This document shows, piece by piece, positions 26,587 through 40,872 of a DNA stretch of 64,000 nt. Under the pieces are notes generated by a model. The model did no database searches and had not been told where the DNA came from. It saw only the letters and a list, made by a program, of their open reading frames with translations. The stretch comes from Sapria himalayana (taxonomy: Eukaryota > Streptophyta > Magnoliopsida > Malpighiales > Rafflesiaceae): the NCBI GenBank assembly GCA_029783825.1, contig JAREIK010003100.1, positions 105,416-169,415 of the forward strand. The letters run 5' to 3'. A program made the translations under genes and the position numbers. The first letter of the stretch is position 1, and the number at the start of each line of letters is the position of its first letter.

Positions 26587-29500
26587 CACGAAAATTCATT
26601 AAAATAAATTTTTTGTTATTTCATTGATTAAATAAAACCTATAAACACCTAAATGTGTAAACATATAAATCAATATACTCATTAACCCCAAAACCACAAT
26701 AAACATAAACCATTAAAAAGGTATGCCCTAAATAATTAATCATAAATATCATTTTTTTAGTATTCATTATAATTTTATATATACATTTTTATTATTTATT
26801 AGTTTATTTTTATAGAAATATAAATTAATAAATAAATTAATAGTGAGACAAATATAATTTAAATAATTTATTTTTCATCAAAAAATATATAAGCTTATAA
26901 ATGGATACAAAAATTTAAAAATTTAAAATTAATATTTAGTAAAATATTTCACTTTGATTTTGAATCATTTTAGGTTTTGCAAATATATTTTATACAATAT
27001 TTATTTTATTAATAATTGTTTATTAATCTTTTATATGATCATTATTATAATATTTATCAATATAATTGTTTATATTAAATTTACATGATATATAATTATT
27101 AAGATTATCATAACTAAATATAGTTTTCACATTTAAAAAAATTATAAAAATTGTTATAGTTTCAAAGGTTATATCCTTCAAAAATGAGAACAAATAGCAA
27201 AAAAAATTTTTTTGTTATTTTATTTTTTAAATAAACCTATAAACTACTAAATGCCTAAACACTTAAATCAGTAAATTCTTAAATCCCAAAACTCTTGAAT
27301 ATATAATATTTTAAACCTGTATTTTTTATCTTATTAATAATAGTATATATCTTATTAATATATTTTACTTTCATTTTGTATCGTTTTAGGTTTTGCAAAT
27401 AAATTTTATTTAATATCTATCTTATTAATAATAGTTTATTAATTTATATTATTATCGTCATCATATTATATATAAAAAAATTATTTATATTGAATTAACA
27501 TAATAAATAATTATTTAGATTATTATAACAAAATAATATTTTCATATTTTAAAAAAATTTAAAAATTATTATGTTTTCAAAGGTTATAACTTTTGAAATT
27601 AAGAAAAAATAAAATAATAAATTTTTGTTATTAGATTTTTATAAAAAATTCATAAACCACAAAATACCTAAATTATTAATTACTAAATCCTAAACCCCGA
27701 AGCCCATAAATACATAAGCCTTTAAATTAGTATACTCTAAATAATAAATAATAAATCTCATTTTTATTTGTATTCATTAAAATTTTAAATATTCGTTTTA
27801 ATTATTTATCAGTTTATTTTTTTTAAAATATTAATTACAAATTAAATTATTAATGAGACGGATATAATTTAAATAATTTATTTTTCATCAAAAAATATAA
27901 GATCATAAAAAGATGAAAAATTTTTAAAACAAAATATTATTATTTAGTAATTTATTTTAATTTAATTTTGAATAGTTTTAGATTTTGCAATTATATTTTA
28001 ATTTATATCATTCTAATTAATAATAGTTTATTAATTTATTTATTGATCATTATTATAATATCTATTAATAAAATTATTTATATTGATTTTACATTATATA
28101 TAATTTATAAGATTATTATAACTAAATATTATATTCACATTTTAAAAAAAATTAAAAATTATTATATTTTCGAAGGTTATATCTATCTAAAATTACATAA
28201 AATTACATAAGGCATAAACACTTAAATGACTAAACCCCAAACCACCAAAATACTTAAACCATTAAACCTTTATATCCTGAATAATAAATAATAAATCTTA
28301 ATTTTATTCGTATTCATTATAATTTTAAATATTTATTTTAATTATATATTTGTTTATTTTTATAGAATTATAAATTACAAAATAAATTTTGAGGAAGACA
28401 AATATAATTTAAATAATTTATTTTTAATAACAAAAATATAAACTTATAAAAAAAGAAAAATATTAAAAACAATTATTATTTAATAATATATACATTGATT
28501 TTGAATAAATTTAGATTTTGCAAATATATTTTAAATAATATCTATCTTAATAATAATAATTTATTAATTTATTTATTGATCATTATTATAATATCTAGCA
28601 ATGTGATTATTTATATTTAATTTAAATGACTTATATTTATTATGATTATTAAAACAAACTATTATATTTACATTTGAAAAAAATTTAGACATTTTTATAT
28701 TTTCAAAGGTTATAACCTTCAAAAATAAACTTTTTATTGTATAAATAAAACTTATAGACCACGAAATGACTAAACACTTAAATCTATAAACTTCTAAACA
28801 CAAAAGAACCTAAATGCTTAAAACTTTAAACTCATAAACATTAAATATAATTTAAATAATTTATTTTTCATCAAAAAAACATATAAGCTTATAAAAAGAA
28901 GCAAAAACTAAAAAACAAAAATTATTATTTTGTAATAAATTTTACTTTGATTTTGAATAATTTTAGGTTTTGCAATTATATTTTAATTTATATATATCAT
29001 ATTAATAAAAGCATATTAATCTATTTTTTGATAATTTATATCATATCGATCAATAAAATTGTTTATATTTAGTTTATATTATATATAATTATAAGGATTA
29101 TTATTACTAAATATAATTTTCACTTTTTAAAAAAATTTAAAATTATTATATTTTCAAAGATTATAACCTTTGAAAATTTCATAAAATATCAAAAATAATT
29201 TTTTTGTTATTTCATTATCAAAATAAATCTTATAAACTACTAAATGCCTAAACACTTAAGTCAATAACTCTGAAAATAGAAAACCCTAAATAGATAATTT
29301 TTTTGAACTGGTATACCCTAAATAATAAATAATAAATCTAAATATAATTTTTTCATTATAATTTAAAATATTAATTTTAATTATTTATTCATTTATTTTT
29401 ATTAAATAGTAATTACATTATAATTAATGAATTAGACAAATATAAATTATATAAATTAATTTTTATTAAAAAATATAAATAAACTTATAAAAAGTAGAAA

Positions 29501-32500
29501 AAATTTCAAAATAAAAATTTATTATATAGTAATATATTTTGCTTTACTTCTGAATCAATTTAGGTTTTGTAATTATATTTTAATTGATATCTATCTTATT
29601 AATAATAGATTATTAATTTATTTTTTGATCATTATTAGAATATTTATCAAGAAAATTATTTATACGAAAGATAAATATAATGATTATTATAACTAAAAAT
29701 TGAATTTACTTTTTAAAAAAATTTAAAAATTATTATATTTTAAAAGGTTATAACTTTCGAAAATATCAAAAATAATAAAAATAAATTTTTTGTTTATTTA
29801 TTTATAAAATAAAACCTATAACCACTAAATGCATACATAGTTAAATCAGTAAACAACTAAACCTTATAATGCCTAAATACATAAACCATTAAACCATTAT
29901 ATACTACTTAATAATTAATAAATATAATTTTTATTTCTATTTATTATAAGTTAAATTTTTATTTTAATTATTAATTAGTTTATTTCTATAGAAATATTTA
30001 TTACAAACTAAATTATGAGTGCGAGAATTATAATTTAAATAATCTTTTTTAATCAATAAAAGTATTTACGCTTATATAATAAGTAAAAATTTAAAAATTA
30101 AAAATTATTATTAAGTAAAATATTTTACTTTAATTTTGAATCAATTTGCGTTTTGTAAATATTTTTATATTAATATCTATCTTATTATTAATAGTTTATT
30201 AATTTAATTTTTGATCATTATTATAATATTTATCAATAAAATTATTTATATTGAATTTATATGATATATAATTATTAATATTATTATACCTAAATATTAT
30301 ATACACATTTCAAAAAATTTTAAATATTATTATATTTTCAAAGGTTATGACATATGAAAATGAGAAAAATTACGAATTTTTTTTTATTTTATTGTTTAAA
30401 TAAAACCTATAAATCACTAAATGACTAAAGCATAAATCGCTAAACTCCTAAATGACAAAACCTCTAAATACTTAAACAATTAAACTTGTATACATTAATA
30501 ATAAATCATAAATTTTATTTTAATTTTTATTCAGTTTAATTTTAAATTTTTATTTTAATTATTTTTCAGTTTATTTAATAGAAATATTAATTACGAAATA
30601 AATTATTCATTAAAAAGATCTAATTTAAATTTAACCGGTATACCATAAATAATAAATAATAAAACTCATTTTTTTTCATTATAATTTCAAATATTCATTT
30701 TAATTATTTATTTGTATATTTTTATATAATTATTAATTACAAAATAAATTATGAGCTAAAAAATATAATTTATATAAATTTTTTTTCATCAAAAAATTAA
30801 TAATAAACTTTTTAAAAGAAAAAAATTTCAAAACAAAAAATTATTATATTGTAATATATTTTGCTTTTCTTCTGAATCATTTAAGATTTTGTAATTATAT
30901 TTTAATTAATATCTATCTTATTAATAATAGATTATTAATTTATTTTTTGATCATTATTAGAATATTTATCAATAAAAATGTTTATATTGAATTTATATGA
31001 TATATAAATTTAATGATTATAATGACTAAATGCCTAAACACTTAAATGACTAAACTACAAAATTCTGATACCCCTATATAGATAATCCTTTAAACCAGTA
31101 TACAGTAAATAATAAATAAGAAATCTCATTTTTATTTGTTTTCATTATAATTTAAAAAAATCATTTTGATTGTTTAGTTTTTTATTTTTATATATATATT
31201 AATTATCAAATAAATTATGAGTTAAAAATATAATTTATTAAAAATATTTTTCATCAAAAAATAGATATGCTTATAAAAAGAATAAAAATTTAAAAACAAA
31301 TAATTATTATTAAGTAATATATTTTGCTTTGCATTTGAATCATTTTAGGTTTTTATATTATATTTTAAGTAATATCAATCTTATTCATAATAGATTTTTA
31401 ATTTATTTTTTGATAATTATTAGAATATCTATCAATAAAATCCTTTATATTGAATTTATATGATATATAATTATTATGATTATTATAAATAAATATTTAT
31501 TCACTTTTGAAAAAAATTTAAAAATTATTATATTTTCAAAGGTTATAACCTTTGGAAATATCAAAAAAATAATAAAAATATATTTATTGTTATTTTATTT
31601 TTTAAATAAAACCTATAAACCACTAAAAGCCTAAAAACATAAATTGCTAAACTACTAAACGACGAAACCTCTAAATACTTATTCCAATAAACTGGTATAG
31701 ATTAATAATAAATCATAAACCTCATTTTAATTTTTATTCAGTATAATTTTAAATTTTTATTTTAATTATTTATCAGTTTATTTTTATAGAAATATTAATT
31801 ACAAAATAATTTATTAGTGAGACAGATCTAATTTAAATTAAAATTGTATCCCTAAAAAATAAATAATAAATCTCATTTTTTTTCATTATAAATTTAAATA
31901 TTCATTTTAATTATTTATTTGTTTTTTTATATATAAATATTAATTACAAAATAAATTGAGCAGACAAAAATATTTATTAAAATTATTTTTCATCAAAAAA
32001 TTATACATAAACTTTTTAAATGAAAAAAAATTTTCAAAACAAAAAATTATTATATAGTAATATATTTTGCTTTGCTTCTGAATCATTTTATATTTTGTAA
32101 TTATATTTTAATTGATATCTATCTTATTAATACAAGATTATTAATTTATTTTTTGATGATTATTATAATATTTATCAATAAAATTGTTTATATTGAATTT
32201 ACATGATATATAAGTATAAAGATTATTATAACTAAATATTATATTTACATTTGAAAATAATTTAAAATTTTTTATATTTTTAAAGGTTATCATCTTTGAA
32301 AATGAGATAAAATCACAAAAATAAATTTTTTGTTATTTTATTGTTTATATAAAATCTATAAACTACTAAATGCCTAAATGCTTAAATCATTAAACTACTA
32401 AACTCAAAACCCTAAAACCCTTAAATACCTAAACATTTAAACCATCTTTAAATGTTTATGTATTTATAAATAATATATAAATATCTATCAATAAATAATA

Positions 32501-32753
32501 GTTCATTAATTTATTTTTTGATAATTATTATATTTATATTTATAATTAGTTTATTAATATCTATCAATAAAATTGTTTATTTTTAATTTACATGATATAT
32601 AATTATTAAGTTTATTATAACTAAATATTGTATTCACATTTGATAAAAATTTAAAATTATTATATTTATAAAGGTTATAACCTTCAAAATTGAAAAAAAA
32701 TTTGAAAAATAATTTTTTTGTTATTTCATTATTTAAATAATACATATAAACTA

Positions 32754-32817
32754 CTAAATGCCTAAACACTTAAATCATTAAACTCCTAAATACTTAAACC
32801 ATTAAACTGGTATACCC
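32754..32817 (+). repeat. Octamer module, clear example (8 units in perfect register)
   Basis: Starts ctaaatgc, ctaaacac and continues in exact 8-bp steps to gtataccc. It is shorter by whole units than the longest modules, so length changes here go in steps of 8 bp. Confidence 0.8.
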
Positions 32818-34305
32818 GAAATAATTACTCATAAATCTCATTTTTATTTGTATTCGTTATAATTTCAATATTCATTTTAATTATTTATTAGTTTATTTTT
32901 ATAGAAATATTAATTGCAAAATAAAATTATGAATGAGACAAATATAATTTAATTAATTTATTCTCATCAAAAAAATTTATAAGCTTATAAAAAGAATCAA
33001 AAAATAAAAAATAAAAAATTATTATTTAGTAATATATTTTACTTTGATTTTGAATCATTTTAGGTTTAGCAAATATATTTTAATTAATATCTATCTTATT
33101 AATAATAGTTTATTAATCTATTTTATGATCGATTTTATAATATCGATCAATAAAATTATTTATATTGAATTTACTTGATTTTTAATTTTTATGATTATTA
33201 TAATTAAATATTGTATTAACATTTGAAAAAAAATTTAAAATTATAATATTTTCAATAGTTATAACCTTGAAAATGAGAAAAATCATAAAAATAATTTTTT
33301 TGTTATTTAATTATTTAAATAAAACCTATAAACCACAAAATACCTAAATACTTAAATTACTAAACTCCTAAACCCTGATACTACTAAACCACACACACAT
33401 AGCGACGAACCACAGTACACACGTGCACATATTCTTGTCCATTTTGGTGTGGCATTTAGAGGGGCCAGCATGTCCTGGAAGCATCCAGAAGTATGGCCCA
33501 CCATCTTGTAGAGGGACCCTCTAGCAAGTTGGATGATTACATTCAGACAACTGACGAGACCGAGCAAAGTTGTCAGGAGTAAACCCAGGAGTTGCTAGGA
33601 GTGGGTCCCACTAGCCCTATCAGGCAGCATAGAGGGCCACCCAACCATCGCTCAACATGAGTAGCAGGTAATCCATGATTAATTGGAGAGTCGGAAAAAT
33701 CTGAAGCATCACCAAGCATGACCGGTAAGCAATGGAGTCCAGACCAGCCACAAGGGAGCGAAAGATTAAAACTTGTAGTTTATGTTTGTAGTCTTATTTG
33801 TATTTTGGACTTTGTATGCACCATGTGCTTGTAGAGACGGATCATGACATACTCACACACACAATCTTGTATGTTCTCTAATGTAGAATTCAGAGGTGAG
33901 AATGAATTGACAAAGTGCCGTAGATATGGACTTGTGGATTTATGGGTATTCAGTTTTTCATGTATTCCAGTGTATAGCAATGTCATTGGCCAATGCTTGA
34001 TGCTGCATGTCACACACATGCAAAATCTTATCTTTGCATAGTTTTAATAAGGTTCATCATTCAGGTTCCTCCAAAAGGCTTGGACAAATCCGAATGGAAA
34101 GGAGGCAGTGCGCATAATGTTTTAATGCCAACTCTGAAGTCTGGGAATGTCAGGTGATTTTAGTTGTATTAGTATGCTTGGAATTATTAGGTATTATGTT
34201 TTTTATGTATTTTATGCATAGAATGATTAAGGTGCATAGGATTAGGTGGGCTGGCCTAAATTAGTCCGCTTTTTAGTATCTTGCAAGTTGTGTGCCTAGA
34301 TGATA

Positions 34306-34343
34306 AATAAAGTGTATATTTTCCAAAAAAAAAACAAAAAAAA
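34306..34343 (+). other. Polyadenylation-like signal and A-run in block A
   Basis: AATAAA at 34306-34311 is followed about 14 bases later by an A-run broken by a single C. Block B holds the mirror arrangement (60022-59985). This is the usual look of a transcript 3' end copied back into DNA, so the preceding section may be retroposed; no matching gene is recognised. Confidence 0.5.
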
Positions 34344-34422
34344 CTATAAACCCTAACTTTAAATCCTAAACCTTAAACCATAAACTATAACCCTAATCCA
34401 TAAACCCTAAATCCTAAATCTC
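34343..34422 (+). repeat. Telomere-like degenerate CCCTAAA tract in block A
   Basis: Repeated aaccctaa, taaaccctaaatcctaaat and similar words resemble the plant telomere heptamer (CCCTAAA) with many errors. It begins directly after the A-run. The inverted copy is at 59905-59985. Confidence 0.6.
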
Positions 34423-34589
34423 ATGTTTTGCACTTTTATAATCAAATGATAAGTGTTAAATTTAAATTGAAATTCACAACTTTTAGGAATGTCACAAATT
34501 TATCTTTTTGTATATGTAACACAAAGTCATGACTCAAGGGGTGAGTTATGGATTCATTCTCTTTCTTGCTTTAGATTTTTATAGCATTA

Positions 34590-34850
34590 GCAATGGTCAT
34601 GATTGTATATTTTGTCTCTAGAACACAAAATCATATCGATGAGAATATGTCATAACTTGTGTCTCTCTAATGAACTTATTGTTATGGCACTAAGAATGAT
34701 CATGAATACATATTTAATCACTATAATACTGGGTCACAGTATTGGATATGACCATAGCTTGTGCATTTTATCTTTATATTGCAAAGTCATTGCACTAGGA
34801 ATGATTGTAACCTTGGACATTCCTCAAGAGCAAAAGTCATGACCATAGAA
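34590..34850 (+). repeat. Degenerate tandem repeats in block A
   Basis: Variants of 'atgaccatagcttgtg', 'tgcaaagtcattgcacta' and 'ggaatgat' recur at about 100-bp intervals, which suggests an old local tandem duplication. A 79-codon frame crosses it (34603-34842) and has an equal-length counterpart in block B, but it starts at TTG and most differences change the amino acid, so coding is not supported. Confidence 0.4.
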
Positions 34851-37800
34851 ATAGTTAAAGCTCGAGTACTACTCTTTATAACTTTCTATAGCTAAAATTC
34901 TTGGGATTGGAAATATCACCATGGCTTTTTCCTTTGATTTGTGACCTCAAGTGTCAATATGCAAGACTAATATTTTGAGCAATGATGAAAACCTTTTATA
35001 CATTTGAATATGATCCATTTACACCTTTTTGGGTATTGTGAGCTTGTATACATAACTCATTTAATATAAAAAGAAAGAAATGATACTTTTCATATCCATG
35101 AGGTTATTAAAAAAGGGCTTAGACATGCCGGTAAAATAAATTTTTTGATTCTTGATTGAAAGAGAGCCCATACTTCTTGCCCTGCTCAAACCACCCTTGG
35201 GCTAGTTAGTTCTAATAGTCTACAAGGTGGTTATTTTTTTAAATGTGAACTATGTTTTAAAAAAATTGCTTTGAGTGTGTGCATGAGATATATTTTAGAA
35301 GAAATTACAATAATCAATATAAATAGCATCCTCAACAACTAGCTATTTCAACAAATAGGGGTACAACTTTGGTTTAGTCTGTTAGCGTACATGAGTCAAA
35401 TTTTATTTGATAGCCAAGTGATTCAACATCAAATATGATGAGACATAATCTAGATAAAGTAAAAGTTCCTATTATTTTTGTTAGAGATTTAGCAATAATT
35501 CTAGAGTTGAAAGATAAACAAAATAAATTATTTTAATTATTCAGTATAATTTTAATTTTTATTTTAATTATTTATCAGTTTATTTTTATAGAAATATTAA
35601 TTACAAAATAAATTATTAGTGAGATAGATCTAATTTAAATTAAACTGGTATATCCAAAATAATAAAGAATAAATCTCATTTTTTTTGATTTTAATTTTAA
35701 ATATTCAAATTTAATTATTTATTTGTTTATTTTTATATAAATATTAATTACAAAATAAATTATGAGTTTCACAAATATAATTTATATAAATTATTTTTCA
35801 TCAAAATAAAATAGATAAACTTTTTAAAAGAACAAAAAATTTCAAAACAAAAAATTATTATATAGTAATATATTTTGCTTTGCTTCTTAATCATTTTAGG
35901 TTTTGTAATTATATTATAATTGATATCTATCTTATTAATAATAGATTATTAATTTATTTTTTGATCAATATTAAATATTTATCATTTAAATAGTTTATAT
36001 TGAATTTATATGATATATAAATATAATGATTATTATAACTAAATATTGAATTCACTTTTGAAAAAAATTAAAAAATTATTATATTGTCCAAGGTTATAAC
36101 CTTTGAAAATATCAAAAAATAATAAAAATAAATTTTTTGTTTAATTATTTTATAAATAAAACCTATAAACTACTAAATGCATACACAGTTAAATAAGTAA
36201 CTCCTAGACCCCTTAATGACTAAATACAGTAACCATAAAACCGATATAAAATACATAATAAATAATAAATCTAACTTTTTATTTATTTATTATAATTTTA
36301 AATATTCATTTTTAATGAAATAATATATATACACATATAAAAGAAAAAAAAATTTAAAAATTTAAAATTATTATCCAGTTATATATTTTACTTTAATTTT
36401 GAATCAATTTGGGTTTTGTAAATATTTTTTAATTAATTTCTATCCTTTTATTAATAGTTTATTACTTTAATTTTTGATCATTATTATAATATCTTTCAAT
36501 AAAATTATTTATATTGAATTTATATTATATATAATTATTAATATTATTATAATTAAAATATTATATTTACAGTTAAAAAACTTTAAATATTATTATATTT
36601 TCAAAGGTTATAACCTATGAAAATCAGAAAAAATTATAAATTTTTTTTTATTATTTTATTATTTAAATAAAACCTATAAACCACTAAATGCCTAAAAACA
36701 TAAATTGCTAAATTTTCAAATGACAAAACATCTAAATACTTAACCCATTAAACTGGTATACATTAATAATAAATCATAAATCTCATTTTAATTTTTATTC
36801 AGTATAATTTTAAATTTTTATTTTAATTATTTATTAGTTTATTTTTATAGAAATATTAATTACAAAATAAATTATTAGTGAGAGAGATATAATTAAAATC
36901 AAACTGGTATACCGTAAATAATAATTAATATAACTCATTTTTTTCATTATAATTTTAAATATTCATTTTAATTATTTATTTGTTTAATTTTATATAAATA
37001 TTAATTACAAAATAAATTATGTGTTAGAAAAATATAATTTATATAAATTATTTTTAATCAAAAAATATAAATAAACTTTTTAAAATAAAAAAAATTTAAA
37101 ATAAAAAATTATTATATTATAATATATTTTGCTTTGCTTCTGAATTATTTTAGGTTTTGTAATTATATTTTAATTGATATTTATCTTATTAATAAAATAT
37201 TATTTATTTATTTTTTTGATCATTATTAGTATATTTATCAATAAAATTGGTTATATTGAATTTATATGATATATAAATATAATGATAATTATAACTAAAT
37301 ATTGTATTCACTTTTGAAAAAAATTTTAAATTTATTATAATTTCAAAGGTTATAAACTTAAAAAATTAGAAAAAATAATTAAAATAATTTTTTTGTTATT
37401 TCATTTTTAAAATAAAACCTATAGATCATTAAATGCTTACTTACTTAAATCAGTAAGCTCATAGACCACAAACCACTAAATACATAAACCATTTAACAAC
37501 TATATACTACTAAATAAATAATAAATCTCATTTTAATTTCTATTTATTATAATTTTAAATATTCATTTTAATTATTTATAATATAATTTTTTAAAAAATT
37601 AATTACAAAATAATTTTCGAGTGAGACATATTATTTAAATAATTTATTTTAATAAAAATTAAATATAAGCTTATAAAAAGAAGGAAATATTTGATAATTA
37701 AATATTATTATTTAGTTATATATTTTGATTTTATTTTCAATCATTTTGTGTTATGTAAATATATTTTAATTAATATTTATATTATTAATAATAGTTTATT

Positions 37801-39126
37801 AATTTAATTATTGATAATTATTATACTATCTATCATTAAAATTGTTTAAATTGAATTTATATGATATATAATTAGTAAGATTAATATAATTATACATGGT
37901 ATTCACATTTCAAAAAATTTAAAAATTATTTTATTTTTAAAGGTTATAACCTTTGAAAATCAAATAAAATCAAAAAAAATTATATTTATTTTTATTATAT
38001 AAATAAAAACTATAAATGACTAAATCCCTAAAAACATAAATTGCTAAACTCCTAAACGACAAAACCCCTAAATTAATAATCCATTAAACTGGTATACCAT
38101 ATATAATAAATCATAAATCTCATTTTAATTTGTATTCCTTATAATTTTAAATATTCATTTTAATTATTTATTAGCTTATTTTTAATAGAAATATTAATTT
38201 CAAAATAAATAAATAGTGAGACAAATATAATTTTAATAATTTATTTTTAATCAAAAAATTAATATAAGCTTATAAAAAGAAGTTAAAATTTAAAAACAAA
38301 AAATTTTCATTTAGTAATATATTTTACTTTGATTTTGAATCATTATAGGTTTTGCATTTATATTTTAATGCTATCAATCTTATTAATAATAGTTTATTAA
38401 TTTAGTTTTTGATTATTATTATTATAATATCTATCAATAAAATTACTTATATTGAATTTAAATGTCTTATAAATATTATGATTATTATAACTAAATATTA
38501 TATTTACATTTGAAAAAAATTTAAAAATTATTATATTTTCAAAGGTTATATCCTTTAAAAATGATAAAAAATCACAAAATTAATTTTTTAATTATTTTAT
38601 TATTTAAATAAACTTATAAACCACTAAATGCCTAATCATTTAAATATCTAGACTCCTTAACCCCAAAACTTTTTAAATACTTAAACCATTAAACCTATAT
38701 AACCTAAATAATAAATAATACATTTCATTTTTATTTGTATTCATTATAAGTTTAAATATTCATTTTAATTATTTTTTAGTTTATTTTTATTGAAATATTA
38801 ATTACAAAATAAATAATGAGTGAGACATATAATTTAAATATATTATTTTTTATGAAAAAAAAAGCTTATAAAAATAAACAAAATTTCAAAAATTTAAAAT
38901 TTTGTTTTATAATATAATTTACTTTGATTTTAAATTATTTTGGGTTCTTCAAAAATATTTTAAATAATATCTATCTTATTAATAATAGTTTATTAATTTA
39001 TTTTTCGATCATCAAAATAATATATATTAAAAAAAAATTTATATTGAATTTACATCAAATATAACTATTAAGATTATTATAACTTAGAATTGTATTCATA
39101 TTTTAGGACTATTAAATAATTATTAT

Positions 39127-39154
39127 ATTTTCAAAGGTTATAACCTTTGAAAAT
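39127..39154. repeat. 28-bp perfect palindrome of the satellite monomer
   Basis: Exact copy of the half-site and its reverse complement. Confidence 0.9.
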
Positions 39155-40844
39155 CACGAAAATTCATAAAAATAAATTTTTTGTTATTTCATTGATTAAA
39201 TACAACCTATAAACACCTAAATGTGTAAACATATAAATCAATAAACTCATTAATACCAAAACCACAATAAACTTAAACCATTAAATAGGTATACCCTAAA
39301 TAATAAAAAATAAATCTTATTTTTATTAGTATTCATTATAATTTTATATATACATTTTAATTATTTATTAGTTTATTTTTATAGAAATATAAATTAAAAA
39401 AGAAATTAATTGTGAGACAAATATAATTTAAATAATTTATTTTTCATTAAAAAATATATAAGCTTATAAATGGATACAAAAATTTAAAAATTTAAAATTA
39501 ATATTTAGTAAAATATTTCACTTTGATTTTGAATCATTTTAGGTTTTGTAAATATATTTTAAATAATATTTATCTTATTAATAATTGTTTATATTGAATT
39601 TACATGATATATAATTATTAAGATTATCATAACTAAATATAGTATTCACATTTAAAAAAAATTTAAAAATTGTTATAGTTTCAAAGGTTATATCCTTCAA
39701 AAATGAGAACAGATAACAAATTTTTTTTTGTTATTTTATTTTTTAAATAAAACTTTTAAACTACTAAATGCCTAAACACTTAAATCACTAAATTCTTAAA
39801 TCACAAAACTCCTAAATATATAATCTTTTAAAACTGTATATTTTATCTTATTAATAATAGTTTTATTTAATATCTTTCTTATTAATATATTTTACTTTGA
39901 TTTTGAATCATTTTAGGTTTTGCAAATATATTTTATTTAATATCTATCTTATTAATAATAGTTTATTAATTTAATTTATTATTGTCATCATAATATCTAT
40001 AAAAAAATTATTTATTTGAATTTATATAATATAAAATTATTTAGATTATTATAACAAAATAATATTTTAACATTTTAAAAAAATATAAAAATTATTAAGT
40101 TTTCAAAGGTTATAACCTTTGAAAATAAGAAAAAATAAAAAAATAATTTTTTTGTTATTAGATTTTATTAAATAAAATCTATAAACCACAAAATACCTAA
40201 ATTCGTAATGACTAAACTCCTAATCCCCGAAGCCCATAAATACATAAGACTTTAAATTAGTATACTCTAAATAATAAATAATAAATCTCATTTTTATTAG
40301 TATTTATTTTAATTTAAATATTAATTTTAATTATTTATCAGTTTATTTTTATTTAAATATTAATTACAAAATAAATTATTAGTGAGATAGATATAATTTA
40401 AATTAAACTAGTATACCCTAAATAATAAATAATAAATCTCATTTTTTTTCATTATAATTTTAAATATTAATATTAATTATTTATTTATTTATTTTTATAT
40501 AAATATTAATTAAAAATAAATTATGAGCTAGACAAATATAATTTATATAAATCATTTTTCATCAAAAAAAATTTAGATAAACTTATTAAAATAAAAAAAA
40601 ATTAAAAACAAAAAATTATTATATAGTAATATAATTTGCTTTGCTTATGAATCATTATAGGTTTTGTAATTATATTTTAATTGATATATATATTATTGAT
40701 AATAAATTATTAATTTATTTTTTGATCATTATTATAATATTTATAAATAATATTATTTATATTGAATATATATGATATATAAATAAAATGATTATTATAA
40801 CTAAATATTGAATTCACATTTGAAAAAAATTTAAAAATTATTAT

Positions 40845-40872
40845 ATTTTCAAAGGTTATAACCTTTGAAAAT
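40845..40872. repeat. 28-bp perfect palindrome of the satellite monomer
   Basis: Exact copy. The preceding monomer (near 40099-40126) differs only at the outermost bases. Confidence 0.9.

Larger units (their letters stand above)
11345..33382 (+). repeat. A+T-rich satellite array, forward block 2
   Basis: About 37 further forward monomers. Module starts are seen near 11930, 12683, 13276, 14042, 14786, 15978, 17019, 17577, 18098, 18692, 19362, 19958, 20558, 21157, 21749, 22367, 22900, 23497, 24095, 24838, 25438, 26037, 26637, 27233, 27645, 28200, 28750, 29228, 29815, 30408, 31025, 31610, 32350, 32744 and 33326. Spacings cluster at about 590, about 745 (for example 13276-14042 and 24095-24838) and about 400 (27233-27645, 32350-32744). 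Truncated modules sit near 15300 and 16490. The subtype pair with 'aaatctctagactcc' followed about 590 bp later by 'aaatgtgtaaa' occurs at 19985/20570 and 26060/26645, showing higher-order order. No gene is seen; open frames at 20276, 21468, 22617, 26355 and 27968 are the same monomer segment read by chance. Confidence 0.92.
33383..35540 (+). other. Block A: unrecognised insertion in the satellite
   Basis: About 2.16 kb of ordinary-composition DNA. The monomer stops inside its octamer module (after 'ctaaaccctgatact') and resumes at 'ttattcagtataatttt', so roughly 80 bp of monomer is missing across the insertion. There are no convincing terminal inverted repeats or target duplication. The inverted partner is block B (58785-61212) at the identical monomer position; one 95-base stretch shows about 91% identity by eye. 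Parts in order: a G+C-richer section (33383-33780), a transcript-like section ending in a poly(A) run (33780-34343), a telomere-like tract (34343-34422), and an A+T-richer section with degenerate repeats (34440-35540). Short frames such as VPPKGLDKSEWKG near 34059 are shared with block B but match no family I recognise. It could be a gene fragment, retroposed transcript or unknown transposon. Confidence 0.7.
31610..39310 (+). repeat. Left arm of a large inverted duplication
   Basis: Monomer subtypes and block A in this interval recur in reverse order and orientation at 54920-63010. Paired landmarks (left/right): 31640/62960, 32420/62180, 33383/61212, 35540/58785, 36190/58150, 36720/57520, 37450/56800, 38050/56180, 38640/55590 and 39210/55010. 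The pair sums stay between 94.2 and 94.6 kb, so the axis lies near 47.2 kb. Diagnostic shared words include 'aaatacagtaaccataaaac' near 36220 and 58110. Confidence 0.85.

Noticed and set aside
33383..35540. Reading block A as an LTR retrotransposon or Helitron.
   Set aside because: I found no flanking long direct repeats, no TG/CA ends, no primer-binding site and no convincing CTRR end with hairpin, so the class is left open.
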